This document shows positions 24,759-34,925 of a stretch of DNA of 36,158 bases, in pieces. The notes beneath the pieces are model-generated. The model saw nothing but the letters and a program-made list of their open reading frames with translations, did no database searches and had not been told where the DNA came from. Made by a program: the position numbers and the translations under genes. Origin of the DNA: Olsenella sp. (GTDB lineage Bacteria > Actinomycetota > Coriobacteriia > Coriobacteriales > Atopobiaceae); assembly GCA_017941585.1 (NCBI GenBank), contig JAGAWD010000360.1, positions 1 to 36,158 of the forward strand, in the 5' to 3' direction. Every line of letters begins with the position of its first letter. Positions within the stretch are counted from its first letter, which is position 1.

Positions 24759-25517
24759 CTAGCCCTTCTTGTGCGGACGAGGCTTCTTCTCCTTGCGGAC
24801 GACGTCAACCTGGACGGGCTGGTTCTTCATTTGCTCCTCCGTCTCACGCTTGACCTTGTCCATCACTCGCTGGGTGACGATCTTCTGCTGCACGACCTGC
24901 CACAGGGCGGACGTATCGTAGTAAAGCAAAACTGCAGCCGGAACGGTCCAGCCAAACCAAAGCATCATACCCGCCATGACCACGCCCATGATGAGTGAGG
25001 TCTGGCGCTGCTCCTCGGGAGTGTTGGAGAGATTCATGATCATAGGGATAAGCGTCAGAACACCAAACGCGACATCAAAGACGATGTACACCCACGCGCC
25101 GGCAAGCCCGCTCGAAGCGAACATCTCAGATGCTGACACCGAGAGCGAGGGGAGGACCCCCAGGAAGTGCGCGTCCGCGGGAACCTGCTTGGCAACCGTG
25201 AAGAGGGCGAAGAACACGGGCATCTGAATGATGACGGGGAGGCACCCACCCATGGGGTTAAATTTGTTCTCGGCATAGAACTTACGCATCTCTTCCGCCT
25301 GGCGCTCGGGATCGTTGGCATAGCGATCCTGAATCTCCTTCATCTTTGGCTGAAGAGCCTGCATACGAGCGCTCGATGCCGTGGACTTTGTCATGAGCGG
25401 CATGACGAGTAGACGGATGATAAAGGTAAGGATGATGATGGCCAGTCCCCAGTCACCCGAGAACTGCTCGAGCGCACTCAAGACATTGGCAAGAAAGTTA
25501 ACAAACCAATCCCACAT
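24759..25517 (-). CDS. yidC: Membrane protein insertase YidC/Oxa1
   Basis: A 252-residue Oxa1/YidC insertase that helps proteins enter and fold in the cytoplasmic membrane, alone or with SecYEG. Membrane segments lie near residues 20-42 (LAIIILTFIIRLLVMPLM, containing the conserved hydrophilic-groove Arg), 95-108, 138-160 and 170-195. A cytosolic hairpin has KMKEIQDRYANDPERQAEEM, followed by NPMGGCLPVIIQMPVF. The C-terminus is Lys-rich (EKKPRPHKKG), as expected for ribosome contact. No lipoprotein signal is seen. The ATG at 25517 has GGAGG 4 nt upstream. Part of the conserved rpmH-rnpA-yidD-yidC-jag order. Confidence 0.96.
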   Translation of the reverse strand: MWDWFVNFLANVLSALEQFSGDWGLAIIILTFIIRLLVMPLMTKSTASSARMQALQPKMKEIQDRYANDPERQAEEMRKFYAENKFNPMGGCLPVIIQMPVFFALFTVAKQVPADAHFLGVLPSLSVSASEMFASSGLAGAWVYIVFDVAFGVLTLIPMIMNLSNTPEEQRQTSLIMGVVMAGMMLWFGWTVPAAVLLYYDTSALWQVVQQKIVTQRVMDKVKRETEEQMKNQPVQVDVVRKEKKPRPHKKG

Positions 25518-25570
25518 GGTTCCTCCGAGCTTTGGTTTAGAGGCGGGCCTTCTCGTCCGCCCTGATCGTA

Positions 25571-25783
25571 CTAGGGGACGGGATCGTATCCGCCCTTGTG
25601 AAATGGGTTACAGCGCAGGATACGGCGAAAGCCCAACCACGTGCCGCGGAGAGGTCCGTACTTCTGGATCGCCTCCAAGGCATATTGGGAGCACGTCGGC
25701 TCGTATATGCACGAGGGCGGAAGAAGGGGAGAGACGTATTTCTTGTATCCCCGAATGAGTGAAATGAGGAGCTTCTCTACCAT
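25571..25783 (-). CDS. yidD: Membrane protein insertion efficiency factor YidD
   Basis: A 70-residue protein with the full YidD pattern: an amphipathic N-terminal helix ([23 protein letters not shown]), [12 protein letters not shown], and [18 protein letters not shown] with the three conserved Cys. It is thought to associate with the inner membrane and aid YidC insertion. The ATG at 25783 lies 8 bp after the rnpA stop with a modest GAGG site; longer frames overlap rnpA. It ends 53 bp before yidC. Confidence 0.94.
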   Translation of the reverse strand: MVEKLLISLIRGYKKYVSPLLPPSCIYEPTCSQYALEAIQKYGPLRGTWLGFRRILRCNPFHKGGYDPVP

Positions 25784-25791
25784 GCCCTGCC

Positions 25792-26151
25792 TCACTCCTT
25801 CGACGGAGACGACCCCTGCTCCTGCTCCGTGCGTATCCCCGCGCGAGAGAGAATCGACTCTATGGCGACGCTCACCTCGGCAGGAGTGCTTTCGTGCGTC
25901 TGTCGCGTGGCGAAGAGGATGATTCTCGTGCCTTCTATGGGCATTCCGCTCAAGCGGGCTGCCTCGCGAAGGATCCTCTTGCACCGGTTCCTGTAGACTG
26001 CGTTACCCAACCTCTTAGGTGCAACAAAGGCGACCTTTTCAGAGCCGCCTTCGTCATACCTCAGAACTGTTGCGCGCACGAGCCTATGATTGACCCGCTT
26101 GCCACCGGTGAAGACCTCCTCAAATTCCTTTTTGGATTTGATGGTCTCCAT
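25792..26151 (-). CDS. rnpA: Ribonuclease P protein component
   Basis: A 119-residue protein subunit of RNase P, which helps the RNA subunit cleave tRNA 5' leaders. The family signature RNR lies in [17 protein letters not shown], preceded by [14 protein letters not shown]; the N-terminus is [15 protein letters not shown]. The ATG at 26151 has AGGA about 6 nt upstream; the longer frame to 26259 would overlap rpmH. It begins 7 bp after rpmH, a universal pairing. The RNase P RNA gene is not in this window. Confidence 0.95.
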   Translation of the reverse strand: METIKSKKEFEEVFTGGKRVNHRLVRATVLRYDEGGSEKVAFVAPKRLGNAVYRNRCKRILREAARLSGMPIEGTRIILFATRQTHESTPAEVSVAIESILSRAGIRTEQEQGSSPSKE

Positions 26152-26158
26152 GGCTTTC

Positions 26159-26293
26159 CTAGACAGTGAGCCTCTTGCGGCCCTTGGCGCGGCGACGGGC
26201 GAGGACGGCACGGCCACCCTTGGTTGCCATGCGAGCGCGGAAGCCGTGGGTCTTGGCACGCTTCCTCTTGTTAGGCTGATATGTACGCTTCAT
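26159..26293 (-). CDS. rpmH: 50S ribosomal protein L34
   Basis: The 44-residue basic protein [19 protein letters not shown]... is an unmistakable L34, a large-subunit protein near the exit tunnel. ATG at 26293 with GGAGGAA at 6-7 nt. First gene of the minus-strand unit leaving the origin. Confidence 0.98.
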   Translation of the reverse strand: MKRTYQPNKRKRAKTHGFRARMATKGGRAVLARRRAKGRKRLTV

Positions 26294-26688
26294 GTCTGTT
26301 CCTCCATGAATATTGAACGTCGAACTAATAGCGTCAAGCCCCAAAATTGTAGAGGTCTTTGCTCCAAAATGTCAATTTTTTCTCAGCTAGGCCCCACAAT
26401 TCACTTTTCGTGCGTTTTTCTCTACTTAAAGTCGCGGGAAAATGACGGTGAAATACCTTATACCTTTTGAATGAATGCTGAATGATTTTCAGAAAAAGTT
26501 TCTTTCTATCTGCGGTTTCTTCATGCCATGATGTTATTATCTTTCACCCGAATATTTTTGGTAACCACAGTTATCGACAATGTTTATTCGTTTGTTGAAA
26601 ACTTTCTTTTGCTTTTCTTTCGTTTTGAAAGTTTTCTTCAAGGGTTGAATAGATGTTGATAAGTAGAGAGGGAGGGGAGATACCTGCC
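26294..26688. other. Divergent AT-rich origin-proximal region with DnaA-box-like sites
   Basis: A 395-bp gap at the strand switch between rpmH and the plus-strand replication genes. It is AT-rich with long pyrimidine/purine runs (26580-26640). Nonamers close to DnaA boxes are TTATCGACA at 26571, TTTTCAACA (minus) at 26593 and TTATCAACA (minus) at 26654. No perfect TTATCCACA is present. It may be part of a bipartite origin. Confidence 0.5.
26309..26337 (-). promoter_or_regulatory. Candidate rpmH promoter
   Basis: On the minus strand TTGACG (26332-26337) and AATATT (26309-26314) are separated by 17 bp. The start site would lie only about 10 nt before the rpmH start codon, giving a very short leader that still includes GGAGG. 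Alternative promoters further upstream are possible. Confidence 0.5.
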
Positions 26689-27855
26689 ATGACGCACGCC
26701 TTCTATCCGTTCGTGGAGAACGAAGGTGGTTTCCCTGCCCCCTCTAAACCGACACCTGATAAATCGGATAACGACACGAGCGGCGCACAGGGAAAACCAG
26801 CGGACACCTCGCTCGACCTTCGCGGAGCAAACGTTACGCTTGAGGTCAAGTACCCTGCGCGAATTGCCGTATATGACGATGTAGCAGCAGCGCCGCGTGT
26901 CGTCGTGGTAGAACCGAAGGGCGTGCGTGACTACCTCGAGGAAATAACCAACACCGTGGTCCGCCTCGAGAAAGAACAGGGTGGGTCGATACCCTTCATG
27001 GTCATTCGTGAGGTTGTCGAGAACTTCATTCACGCATACTTCATCGAACCAACCATCAGCATCCTGGATGGAGGGGAGACCATTCGCTTCTCCGACCAGG
27101 GCCCGGGAATACGCGAGAAGGAACGGGCTCTCGAGTACGGCACCACCTCGGCGACCGAAAGCATGAAGCAGTACATTCGTGGCGTGGGATCAGGACTACC
27201 CTATGCCCAGCAATACATGGCCGACAGGGGCGGCACGCTCACCATCGAGGACAACATATCTGGAGGAACGATCGTCACCATTTCAGCCTTGGAGCCGGAG
27301 GGGGAGGATCAGCCAGCAGTAAACCCAATGATGTCAGCACCTCAGGGCTCGGACACGCAGCCAACTGTGCAGGCCACATACGCTGGTGATAGCTCCCGAA
27401 CGTATCCAAACGCATATCCTTCCGGATATCCAGGCATGTACCAGCAGGGCATCTACCCGCAGAACGTCGCGCCCGCGCCCTACCCGGGGGCTCCATACCC
27501 AGTGGTTTACCCAACCTACCAGGCACCCTGGCCAGGAATGGCCCCCATGGTCGCCCCGGCGGCTCCACGGGAGCATATGCAACAGATGCCGCCCTACGCT
27601 ACCACGCCCGCGCCGGAAGTGCCCATGGAAATAGCCCTTACCGAGCGCGGGAGAAAAATTCTCTCCTACCTTTCCTCTCACGAGTCCGTGGGAGGCGCAG
27701 ACCTCGCTCGAACCTTCGGCAGCTCACAACCAACCTGGTCGCGGGAACTCCACTCTCTCGAGGAAAAGGGTCTCATACGTAAGCGACCGGGAGGACAGAG
27801 ACGCGAACTCACTGACTCCGGTCGGGCGTTTCTCTCCCGATTCCCTCAAACATAG
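26689..27855 (+). CDS. Origin-linked GHKL ATPase / winged-helix fusion protein
   Basis: A 388-residue protein in three parts. Residues about 45-215 are a GHKL (HATPase) domain with N-box REVVENFIHAYF, G1 box FSDQGPGI, and GVGSGLPYAQQYM followed by GGTLTIED. There is no phospho-acceptor His or receiver domain, so it is not an ordinary sensor kinase. Residues about 225-310 are a Pro/Tyr/Ala-rich linker with repeated YP motifs. Residues 315-388 are a MarR-like winged helix (LTERGRKILSYLSSHESVGGADLARTFG...LTDSGRAFL). The ATG at 26689 is preferred (GGAGGGG 10-15 nt upstream) over an ATG at 26653. It lies between rpmH and dnaA, beside candidate DnaA boxes, suggesting an ATP-controlled DNA-binding role at the origin. 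Function unproven. Confidence 0.8.
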   Translation: MTHAFYPFVENEGGFPAPSKPTPDKSDNDTSGAQGKPADTSLDLRGANVTLEVKYPARIAVYDDVAAAPRVVVVEPKGVRDYLEEITNTVVRLEKEQGGSIPFMVIREVVENFIHAYFIEPTISILDGGETIRFSDQGPGIREKERALEYGTTSATESMKQYIRGVGSGLPYAQQYMADRGGTLTIEDNISGGTIVTISALEPEGEDQPAVNPMMSAPQGSDTQPTVQATYAGDSSRTYPNAYPSGYPGMYQQGIYPQNVAPAPYPGAPYPVVYPTYQAPWPGMAPMVAPAAPREHMQQMPPYATTPAPEVPMEIALTERGRKILSYLSSHESVGGADLARTFGSSQPTWSRELHSLEEKGLIRKRPGGQRRELTDSGRAFLSRFPQT

Positions 27856-27875
27856 ACCCCCATTTCAAAAAAAGA

Positions 27876-27919
27876 GAACCGTTGGACGTCTGCTTCATGA
27901 CTCACTAGCACCAAGGTTC
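27876..27919 (+). terminator. Possible weak terminator before dnaA
   Basis: GAACC-G-TTGG pairs with CCAAGGTTC across a 25-nt loop, with one bulge, followed by CTTTAA. The stem is short and the U-tract poor, so it may only partly separate the ATPase gene from dnaA. Confidence 0.3.
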
Positions 27920-27979
27920 CTTTAACGAGTAGATGCAGTGAGCGCAAACTTCGTCAACATTGGCGGCAAGTTTTCATCA

Positions 27980-28002
27980 TATAATGGGGAGACTTTTCAA
28001 CA
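27980..28002 (+). promoter_or_regulatory. dnaA: dnaA promoter -10 with overlapping DnaA-box-like site
   Basis: A perfect TATAAT at 27980-27985 gives an expected start about 25 nt before the dnaA start codon; no good -35 is visible. TTTTCAACA at 27994-28002, just downstream, resembles a DnaA box and could allow DnaA to repress its own gene, as in other bacteria. Confidence 0.55.
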
Positions 28003-28017
28003 AACGCGAGGTAATTG

Positions 28018-29604
28018 GTGAACATGGACCCCACTCTGGAATCAGATGCGGATATCCTTTGGCGAGACGTGCTGACACTCTTGGCTGAAAGGGACGTCCC
28101 GGCAGCAAACCTAGCCATGATCAGGAGCTGTCAGGCCACAGCATTCGACGGTGACACCCTCACCATTTCAACCAACATGGGCTTTGCTCAGAAGAAGATA
28201 AAACAGCAGGCACCACTGATTGAGGAGTGCCTTGAGCAGGCCGCCTTCCAACCTGTGCACCTCGAGGTGGCACTCTCGCACACTCGTGAGCACGCACCCA
28301 TCGAGACGAAGACAGAAATGACGCGCGAGGAAATACGCCAGGCAAACCTGGTCGCGCAGGAAGGGATCTCATCGAGTACCGATGGAGTGACGGTCGGCAC
28401 GGGCGGCGTCGTGTCTGCAGCAGGTGATGCGGGTGGGCGCGCCAGTGGGAAGACTACTCACGCACGCACGGCAACATCTATCGGCGAACAAAGCTCCTTC
28501 GTAAACGAGTCACTCAGTGCCTCGGACTCAAAATTGACCTTTGGTCGCTTCGTGGCAGGCGATGAGAACATGCTTGCCTACGAGGCCGCAAAGCAGGTGG
28601 CAAACGGAGAGAACAAGAGCTACAACCCTCTGTTCATCTACGGAAAGAGTGGTCTCGGCAAGACTCACCTACTTCGCGCCATACAGAACTACATCGTCGA
28701 GAACGATCCATCACGCCTGTGCGTCTACCGCACCTCGACAGAATTTATAAACGACTACGTCGAGGCAATGAAGAACGAGGAGGCCTCGGCCGGGGCGGTT
28801 CTCGCGCGCGACTACCAGAACGTGGACGTTCTCATCATCGACGACATCCAGAACATGAGGCGTGCGGCGCGCACCATCGAGTTCTTCTTCGACACATTCA
28901 ACGCCCTCGCGAGCAAGGGAAGGCAGATCGTGCTCGCTGCAGACCGCGCACCGTCTCAGCTCGGCATGGGCGACAGCAAGTTCGACGAGCGCGAGACGAG
29001 CCGCATGGACTCCGGCGTGACCGTGAGCATCCAAGTTCCCGACTATGAGCTCAAGCTCAAGCTCATAAACAACTTCTACGAGCGTATGAAGCAAGACGCA
29101 GAGGCCGAGCACATCGCGGGTCTCACGGCCAACATCTCCGATGACATGCGTCGCCTCATGGCAGAGCGCTCCGGAACGAACATCCGCGTCATCGAGGGAT
29201 TCGTCCAGACCTGTCTCATGACGGCACACGGCAAGGAACGCAAAGGCGAGGAGCTCGGGCGCGAGGACATCTTGCGCATCTCCCAGGCGAAGTGGCCATC
29301 TGGGCAGAAAATACTGACGATCGAGCAGATACAGAAGGCCGTTGAAGGATACTACGACGTGGCACACACCGACCTCGTTGGATCGAAGCGCAACAAGGAG
29401 TTGATGGAACCCCGCCACGTTGCCATCTGGCTTACGCGCGAGCTCACGGACAATACCCTCGCTGATATCGGCAAGAAGTTTGGTGGTCGCAGCCATGCCA
29501 CCGTCAAGCACAGCATCTACTGGGTCGAACGGACCTCGAAAGAAGACCGCATCTTCCAGGATCGTGTGCAGACGCTAAAGGACAACATAACCGATACGAG
29601 TTAG
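28018..29604 (+). CDS. dnaA: Chromosomal replication initiator DnaA
   Basis: A 528-residue AAA+ initiator that binds DnaA boxes and melts oriC. Domain I is about 1-90. A long Gly/Ser/Thr-rich domain II spans about 91-170. Domain III has Walker A GKSGLGKTH (about 209-217) and Walker B DVLIIDDIQN (270-279). Domain IV has the box-binding signature DIGKKFGGRSHATVKHSI near 490. The usual Asp of GGRDH is Ser here. Three starts compete: TTG 28015, GTG 28018, ATG 28024. GAGG at 28008-28011 best fits the GTG (6 nt), with ATG at 12 nt next. Followed by a 304-bp origin-like gap and dnaN. Confidence 0.96.
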   Translation: MNMDPTLESDADILWRDVLTLLAERDVPAANLAMIRSCQATAFDGDTLTISTNMGFAQKKIKQQAPLIEECLEQAAFQPVHLEVALSHTREHAPIETKTEMTREEIRQANLVAQEGISSSTDGVTVGTGGVVSAAGDAGGRASGKTTHARTATSIGEQSSFVNESLSASDSKLTFGRFVAGDENMLAYEAAKQVANGENKSYNPLFIYGKSGLGKTHLLRAIQNYIVENDPSRLCVYRTSTEFINDYVEAMKNEEASAGAVLARDYQNVDVLIIDDIQNMRRAARTIEFFFDTFNALASKGRQIVLAADRAPSQLGMGDSKFDERETSRMDSGVTVSIQVPDYELKLKLINNFYERMKQDAEAEHIAGLTANISDDMRRLMAERSGTNIRVIEGFVQTCLMTAHGKERKGEELGREDILRISQAKWPSGQKILTIEQIQKAVEGYYDVAHTDLVGSKRNKELMEPRHVAIWLTRELTDNTLADIGKKFGGRSHATVKHSIYWVERTSKEDRIFQDRVQTLKDNITDTS

Positions 29605-29908
29605 AGGCCACATGGCCAGGCGAGTGTTAGCGGGCACCTTGGGTATCACGGTAAGGAGACGAAGGGCGAAGTTGTTTATCGTTAGGTAGAAAACATGTCG
29701 GCACGTGTCGAAAACCGCGCCGTTGGTGTTGACAAAGATTTCGCGTGCGAACACTGTAGAAAAGGCGCGAAAGAAATGAAGATGGGAAATGTCGACAAGA
29801 CAGACTTTCTACCTGCGGCGATATTAGCTTCTAAACATTTCTACAACGCCTATTACCATTACTAAGCTTTATCTAATATATAAGTACTAATAACAAGGAG
29901 AGGCACCT
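29605..29908. other. Candidate oriC between dnaA and dnaN
   Basis: A 304-bp gene-free region. The left part carries several DnaA-box-like nonamers on the minus strand: TTTTCTACC at 29685, TTTTCGACA at 29706, TTTTCTACA at 29755 and TTGTCGACA at 29790. The right part (about 29820-29895) is an AT-rich stretch suited to unwinding and also to the dnaN promoter (TATATAAG near 29876). The position between dnaA and dnaN is a common site of oriC. No perfect TTATCCACA is present, so the assignment rests on clustering and position. Confidence 0.6.
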
Positions 29909-31012
29909 ATGAAGTTCACTGTAAGTCAGTCGGCACTGTCCGAGGCCCTGGCCGTCGTTACCAAAGGCATGGCGTCGAACTCGACGCTCGCCATCCTCTC
30001 CGGCATCTACATCAAGGCGGAAGATGGCATGCTCGTCTTCCAAACTACCAACCTCACCATCTCCATTCGCCACAGGATTGCCGCCAACGTAGAGGAGCCA
30101 GGGGAGACGGTTGTCTCAGGCAAGATTCTCTCCAACATCGTAAAGACCCTCCCCGATGCCGCCGTTGAGTTCGAGGGAGGGGAGAGGGTCGTCTCCATCA
30201 CCTGCGACAAATCGACCTTCCGCCTGAACACCCTAGACCCGCGCGACTTCCCCGAGTTTCCTCAGTTTGCGCTCGAACAGACGATTGAGCTTCCGAGCGC
30301 GCTTCTCTCGGAGCTGGTCGACAAGGTCTACAAGGTGACGAGCAAGGATTCCTCGAGGCCAGTACTCGCAGGTGTTCTCCTTACCGTGGAGGAGAACACA
30401 ATTCGCTTGGTCGCGACCGACTCTTTCCGCATGGCCGTCGCCGACTCCAACGTCGAGACGTCCACACTTGACGGCACCTTTACCACCATCGTTCCCGGCA
30501 ATACCTTCCATGATGTCCTCACGCTGCCCTCTATGACGGAGACCGTACTTATTGGCACGACGGACAGTCAGGTGGTGTTTGTGTTCGGCAACACCACCTA
30601 CATCGCCCGTAAGATCGACGGCCAGTTCCCCAACTATCGTCAGGTCATACCGCCCAGCTGCAACACCACGGTCGAGATTGACCTTCCACAGTTTGCCGCT
30701 GCGCTCAAGCGCGTATCGGTCATCGCCCTCTCGAATCCCTCCGTCAGGTTCGATATCGACGCTGATGGCAAGGTTATGAAGCTCTCCGCGAGCTCACCTG
30801 ACCAGGGAGAGTCGACCGAGACCATCCCCGTAGAGGTTACGGGTGAGGGTATGTCCATTGCCCTCAACTACCACTACATCTTCGATTGCGTGAACGCAGC
30901 CTCCGGCGAGGATAAGATCACGCTCGAGCTCCAGAGCACCATGCAGCCGGGCATCTTCAAGTCCTACTCTAAGATCAACTACCTCTACCTGCTGATGCCT
31001 GTCAGGATATAG
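29909..31012 (+). CDS. dnaN: DNA polymerase III beta sliding clamp
   Basis: A 367-residue ring-forming clamp that tethers the replicative polymerase to DNA. It begins MKFTVSQSALSEALAVVTKGM with the typical N-terminal pattern; DPRDFPEFPQF and the C-terminal YLLMPVRI are diagnostic of DnaN. The ATG at 29909 has AAGGAG 8 nt upstream. The next gene, recF, starts one base after its stop, so the two are translationally coupled. Confidence 0.97.
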   Translation: MKFTVSQSALSEALAVVTKGMASNSTLAILSGIYIKAEDGMLVFQTTNLTISIRHRIAANVEEPGETVVSGKILSNIVKTLPDAAVEFEGGERVVSITCDKSTFRLNTLDPRDFPEFPQFALEQTIELPSALLSELVDKVYKVTSKDSSRPVLAGVLLTVEENTIRLVATDSFRMAVADSNVETSTLDGTFTTIVPGNTFHDVLTLPSMTETVLIGTTDSQVVFVFGNTTYIARKIDGQFPNYRQVIPPSCNTTVEIDLPQFAAALKRVSVIALSNPSVRFDIDADGKVMKLSASSPDQGESTETIPVEVTGEGMSIALNYHYIFDCVNAASGEDKITLELQSTMQPGIFKSYSKINYLYLLMPVRI

Positions 31013-31013
31013 C

Positions 31014-32111
31014 GTGGGGCTTTCCGTCGAGAGACTCGGTATGCGCAACTGGCGCAACTTTGGGGAGAGGAGTGTCGACTTTTCTCCGGGCATGACCGTG
31101 CTGTGCGGACACAACGCTGTTGGCAAAACCAATACGGTAGAGGCGCTGCAGATGCTTACGGCGGGCATCTCGTTTAGAAAGCCGAAGCCTGCGCAGCTCA
31201 TTCGCGAGGATTGCGAGAGTGCTAAGATTTCCGCACGTCTCACGGGTGATCGTCGCGTTGTTGATGTGTCGTGCAAGATTGAGCCGACGAGAAAACGTTT
31301 CACGAGAAACGGTAAGAAGTGCACAGCGCAGGACCTTCCTGAGACACTCATGTCGATTCTTTTCAACCCGGATGACCTCTCGTTCGTGAAGCGCGGGGCA
31401 TCATACCGCCGCGACGAGCTGGATGGTTTCGGCAGGCAGGCAAATCGCGGCTACGGCAAGGTGCTATCGGCCTATTCCCGCGCGGTCGAGCAGCGCAATC
31501 GTCTTCTTAAGGAGGATTATCCCGACCTTGCCCTACTGGATGCCTGGGATGCATCGGTCGCGCTCGGTGGCGCTACGCTCCTCGTTGCCCGCCTCCATCT
31601 CTTTGAGCGGTTGCGCGAGCAGATTCGTACGGTCTACGAAGAGATATCCGAGGGCGAGAAACTTGAATGTACGTATGAGTCTTCTCTTGGAGAAGACCTG
31701 TCCGGTCTCTCGCGCGGCGAGGTATGTGACCTCTTTGCGGCAAGGCTTGCCGAAGGGCGCTCCGACGACATTAGGCGCCAACAGACGCTTATCGGCCCAC
31801 AAAGGGACGACCTTCTCTTCACTATCGACGGCCGCGACGCCCGGGCGTTTGCTTCTCAGGGACAGCAGCGCTCAATCGTCCTTGCTTGGAAGATGGCCGA
31901 GGTTAGGCTGGCACGTGAGGTGGTGGGGGAACAACCGTTGCTCCTTCTCGATGACGTGATGAGTGAGCTTGACGAAAGGCGTCGGTCTGCCATGACGCGC
32001 TTCATCCAGAACGGCATACAGACGGTTGTCACCACGACGAACCTAGGTTATTTTCCAGAAGACCTGCTGGACGGTGCGAAGGTGGTGATGATGGATGGCG
32101 CGGAGGGGTGA
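31014..32111 (+). CDS. recF: DNA replication and repair protein RecF
   Basis: A 365-residue SMC-like ATPase that loads RecA at gaps with RecO and RecR. Walker A is GHNAVGKTN (residues 32-40; Ala replaces the commoner Gly). The signature region is SQGQQRSIVLAWKMAE and Walker B LLLLDDVMSELDERR. The GTG at 31014 lies one base after the dnaN stop with AGGAT upstream. It overlaps the next gene by 17 bp. A sequence one base from a parS palindrome lies within it (31296-31311). Confidence 0.96.
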   Translation: MGLSVERLGMRNWRNFGERSVDFSPGMTVLCGHNAVGKTNTVEALQMLTAGISFRKPKPAQLIREDCESAKISARLTGDRRVVDVSCKIEPTRKRFTRNGKKCTAQDLPETLMSILFNPDDLSFVKRGASYRRDELDGFGRQANRGYGKVLSAYSRAVEQRNRLLKEDYPDLALLDAWDASVALGGATLLVARLHLFERLREQIRTVYEEISEGEKLECTYESSLGEDLSGLSRGEVCDLFAARLAEGRSDDIRRQQTLIGPQRDDLLFTIDGRDARAFASQGQQRSIVLAWKMAEVRLAREVVGEQPLLLLDDVMSELDERRRSAMTRFIQNGIQTVVTTTNLGYFPEDLLDGAKVVMMDGAEG

Positions 32112-32730
32112 CCCTACCTACGAGCTCGAGGGTAACAGGGAAAACAACCACGAGACGTTGGCAAATCTCATCTCCGACTTCGTTGGAACAGACATGAGGT
32201 CGCGCATGAGCGCCGCTCAGCGCGCTGCCGCTGCTTGGTATGGCTCCAACGGCGACGTGGAACGCGCGCACACTACGGGTGTCTTCCTCAAGAGGCCAAG
32301 GCACAAGGGTGATCCTCCCATCCTGGGCGTCTACGTGGATTCCCACTCTCGACTGACGGACTTCACGGTGAATCGAGAGATATACCTTGCCCGTTTGCAC
32401 AACGCAGGCCTCGAGGTGTCTGGCATCGAATTCTTGCTTACTCGTCGAAGCGCGGATTCCGTAGCGAGCGCGGGCGAGCCCGCCCCGCGCGGGAATGCCT
32501 CATTATCCGAGTCAAAAGCCAAGAAATTCTCACCCTCCGATGCGACAACTAAAACGATTGAGCTGCCCGAACTCACTGATGCACAGAGGGACGAGGTTAC
32601 ACGGGCAACCGAGATGCTGTCGGAGCCGCTTAGGGCGAAGGTGGCATGGGCAATGAGTTATTCGATGCGCCGCCAGATGTACAACCGGATTCGCGAAGCG
32701 CACGACGGCTCTTATGGTGGAGACGAGTAA
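32095..32730 (+). CDS. dciA: DciA-like protein (DUF721), putative helicase-loading factor
   Basis: A 211-residue protein in the position occupied by DUF721/DciA genes after recF in actinobacteria. DciA-type proteins help load the replicative helicase DnaB where DnaC/DnaI is absent. The N-terminal domain (about 20-125) has the DUF721 pattern: a Leu-rich helix (TLANLISDFVG), a Trp (AAAWYG), then GVYVDSHSRLTDFTVNREIYLARLHNAG as the DNA/helicase-binding KH-like part. A Ser/Ala-rich linker and a helical tail (LTDAQRDEVTRATEML...) follow. The ATG at 32095 overlaps recF by 17 bp. Confidence 0.82.
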   Translation: MARRGDPTYELEGNRENNHETLANLISDFVGTDMRSRMSAAQRAAAAWYGSNGDVERAHTTGVFLKRPRHKGDPPILGVYVDSHSRLTDFTVNREIYLARLHNAGLEVSGIEFLLTRRSADSVASAGEPAPRGNASLSESKAKKFSPSDATTKTIELPELTDAQRDEVTRATEMLSEPLRAKVAWAMSYSMRRQMYNRIREAHDGSYGGDE

Positions 32731-32964
32731 AGAATTGCCTAATCCGGAGCCACGCGTCTACAAAACCCTCACACATGCGCGATATTGGAACAACGTTGTT
32801 AACCACATTAACAAGACAAATGCCTCTAATTTAGCCCTCTGAGAGCCTTACACAAGGTTTTTGCAAGCAATAATGAGTCATTTTGTCCCTGTCCTGAGGT
32901 AACAACAGGCAATATGAAGTAAAATGGTCAAGTCTCTGTGTTTTGAGATTGAGAGGAACCCCGA
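32731..32964 (+). promoter_or_regulatory. gyrB upstream region
   Basis: A 234-bp AT-rich gap between dciA and gyrB. It contains the 12-bp palindrome AACAACGTTGTT and an overlapping inverted repeat TTGTTAA/TTAACAA (about 32797-32815), which could be a regulator site. TAAAAT near 32920 is a possible -10. A separate gyrBA promoter is likely, but the hexamers are not convincing. Confidence 0.4.
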
Positions 32965-34911
<1,947 letters not shown>

Positions 34912-34925
34912 CGAAAGGCTAGCCA

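Noticed and set aside
29608-29640. Hairpin GGCCACATGGCC after dnaA as a terminator
   Set aside because: Only a short stem with no U-tract; dnaA-dnaN readthrough cannot be excluded.
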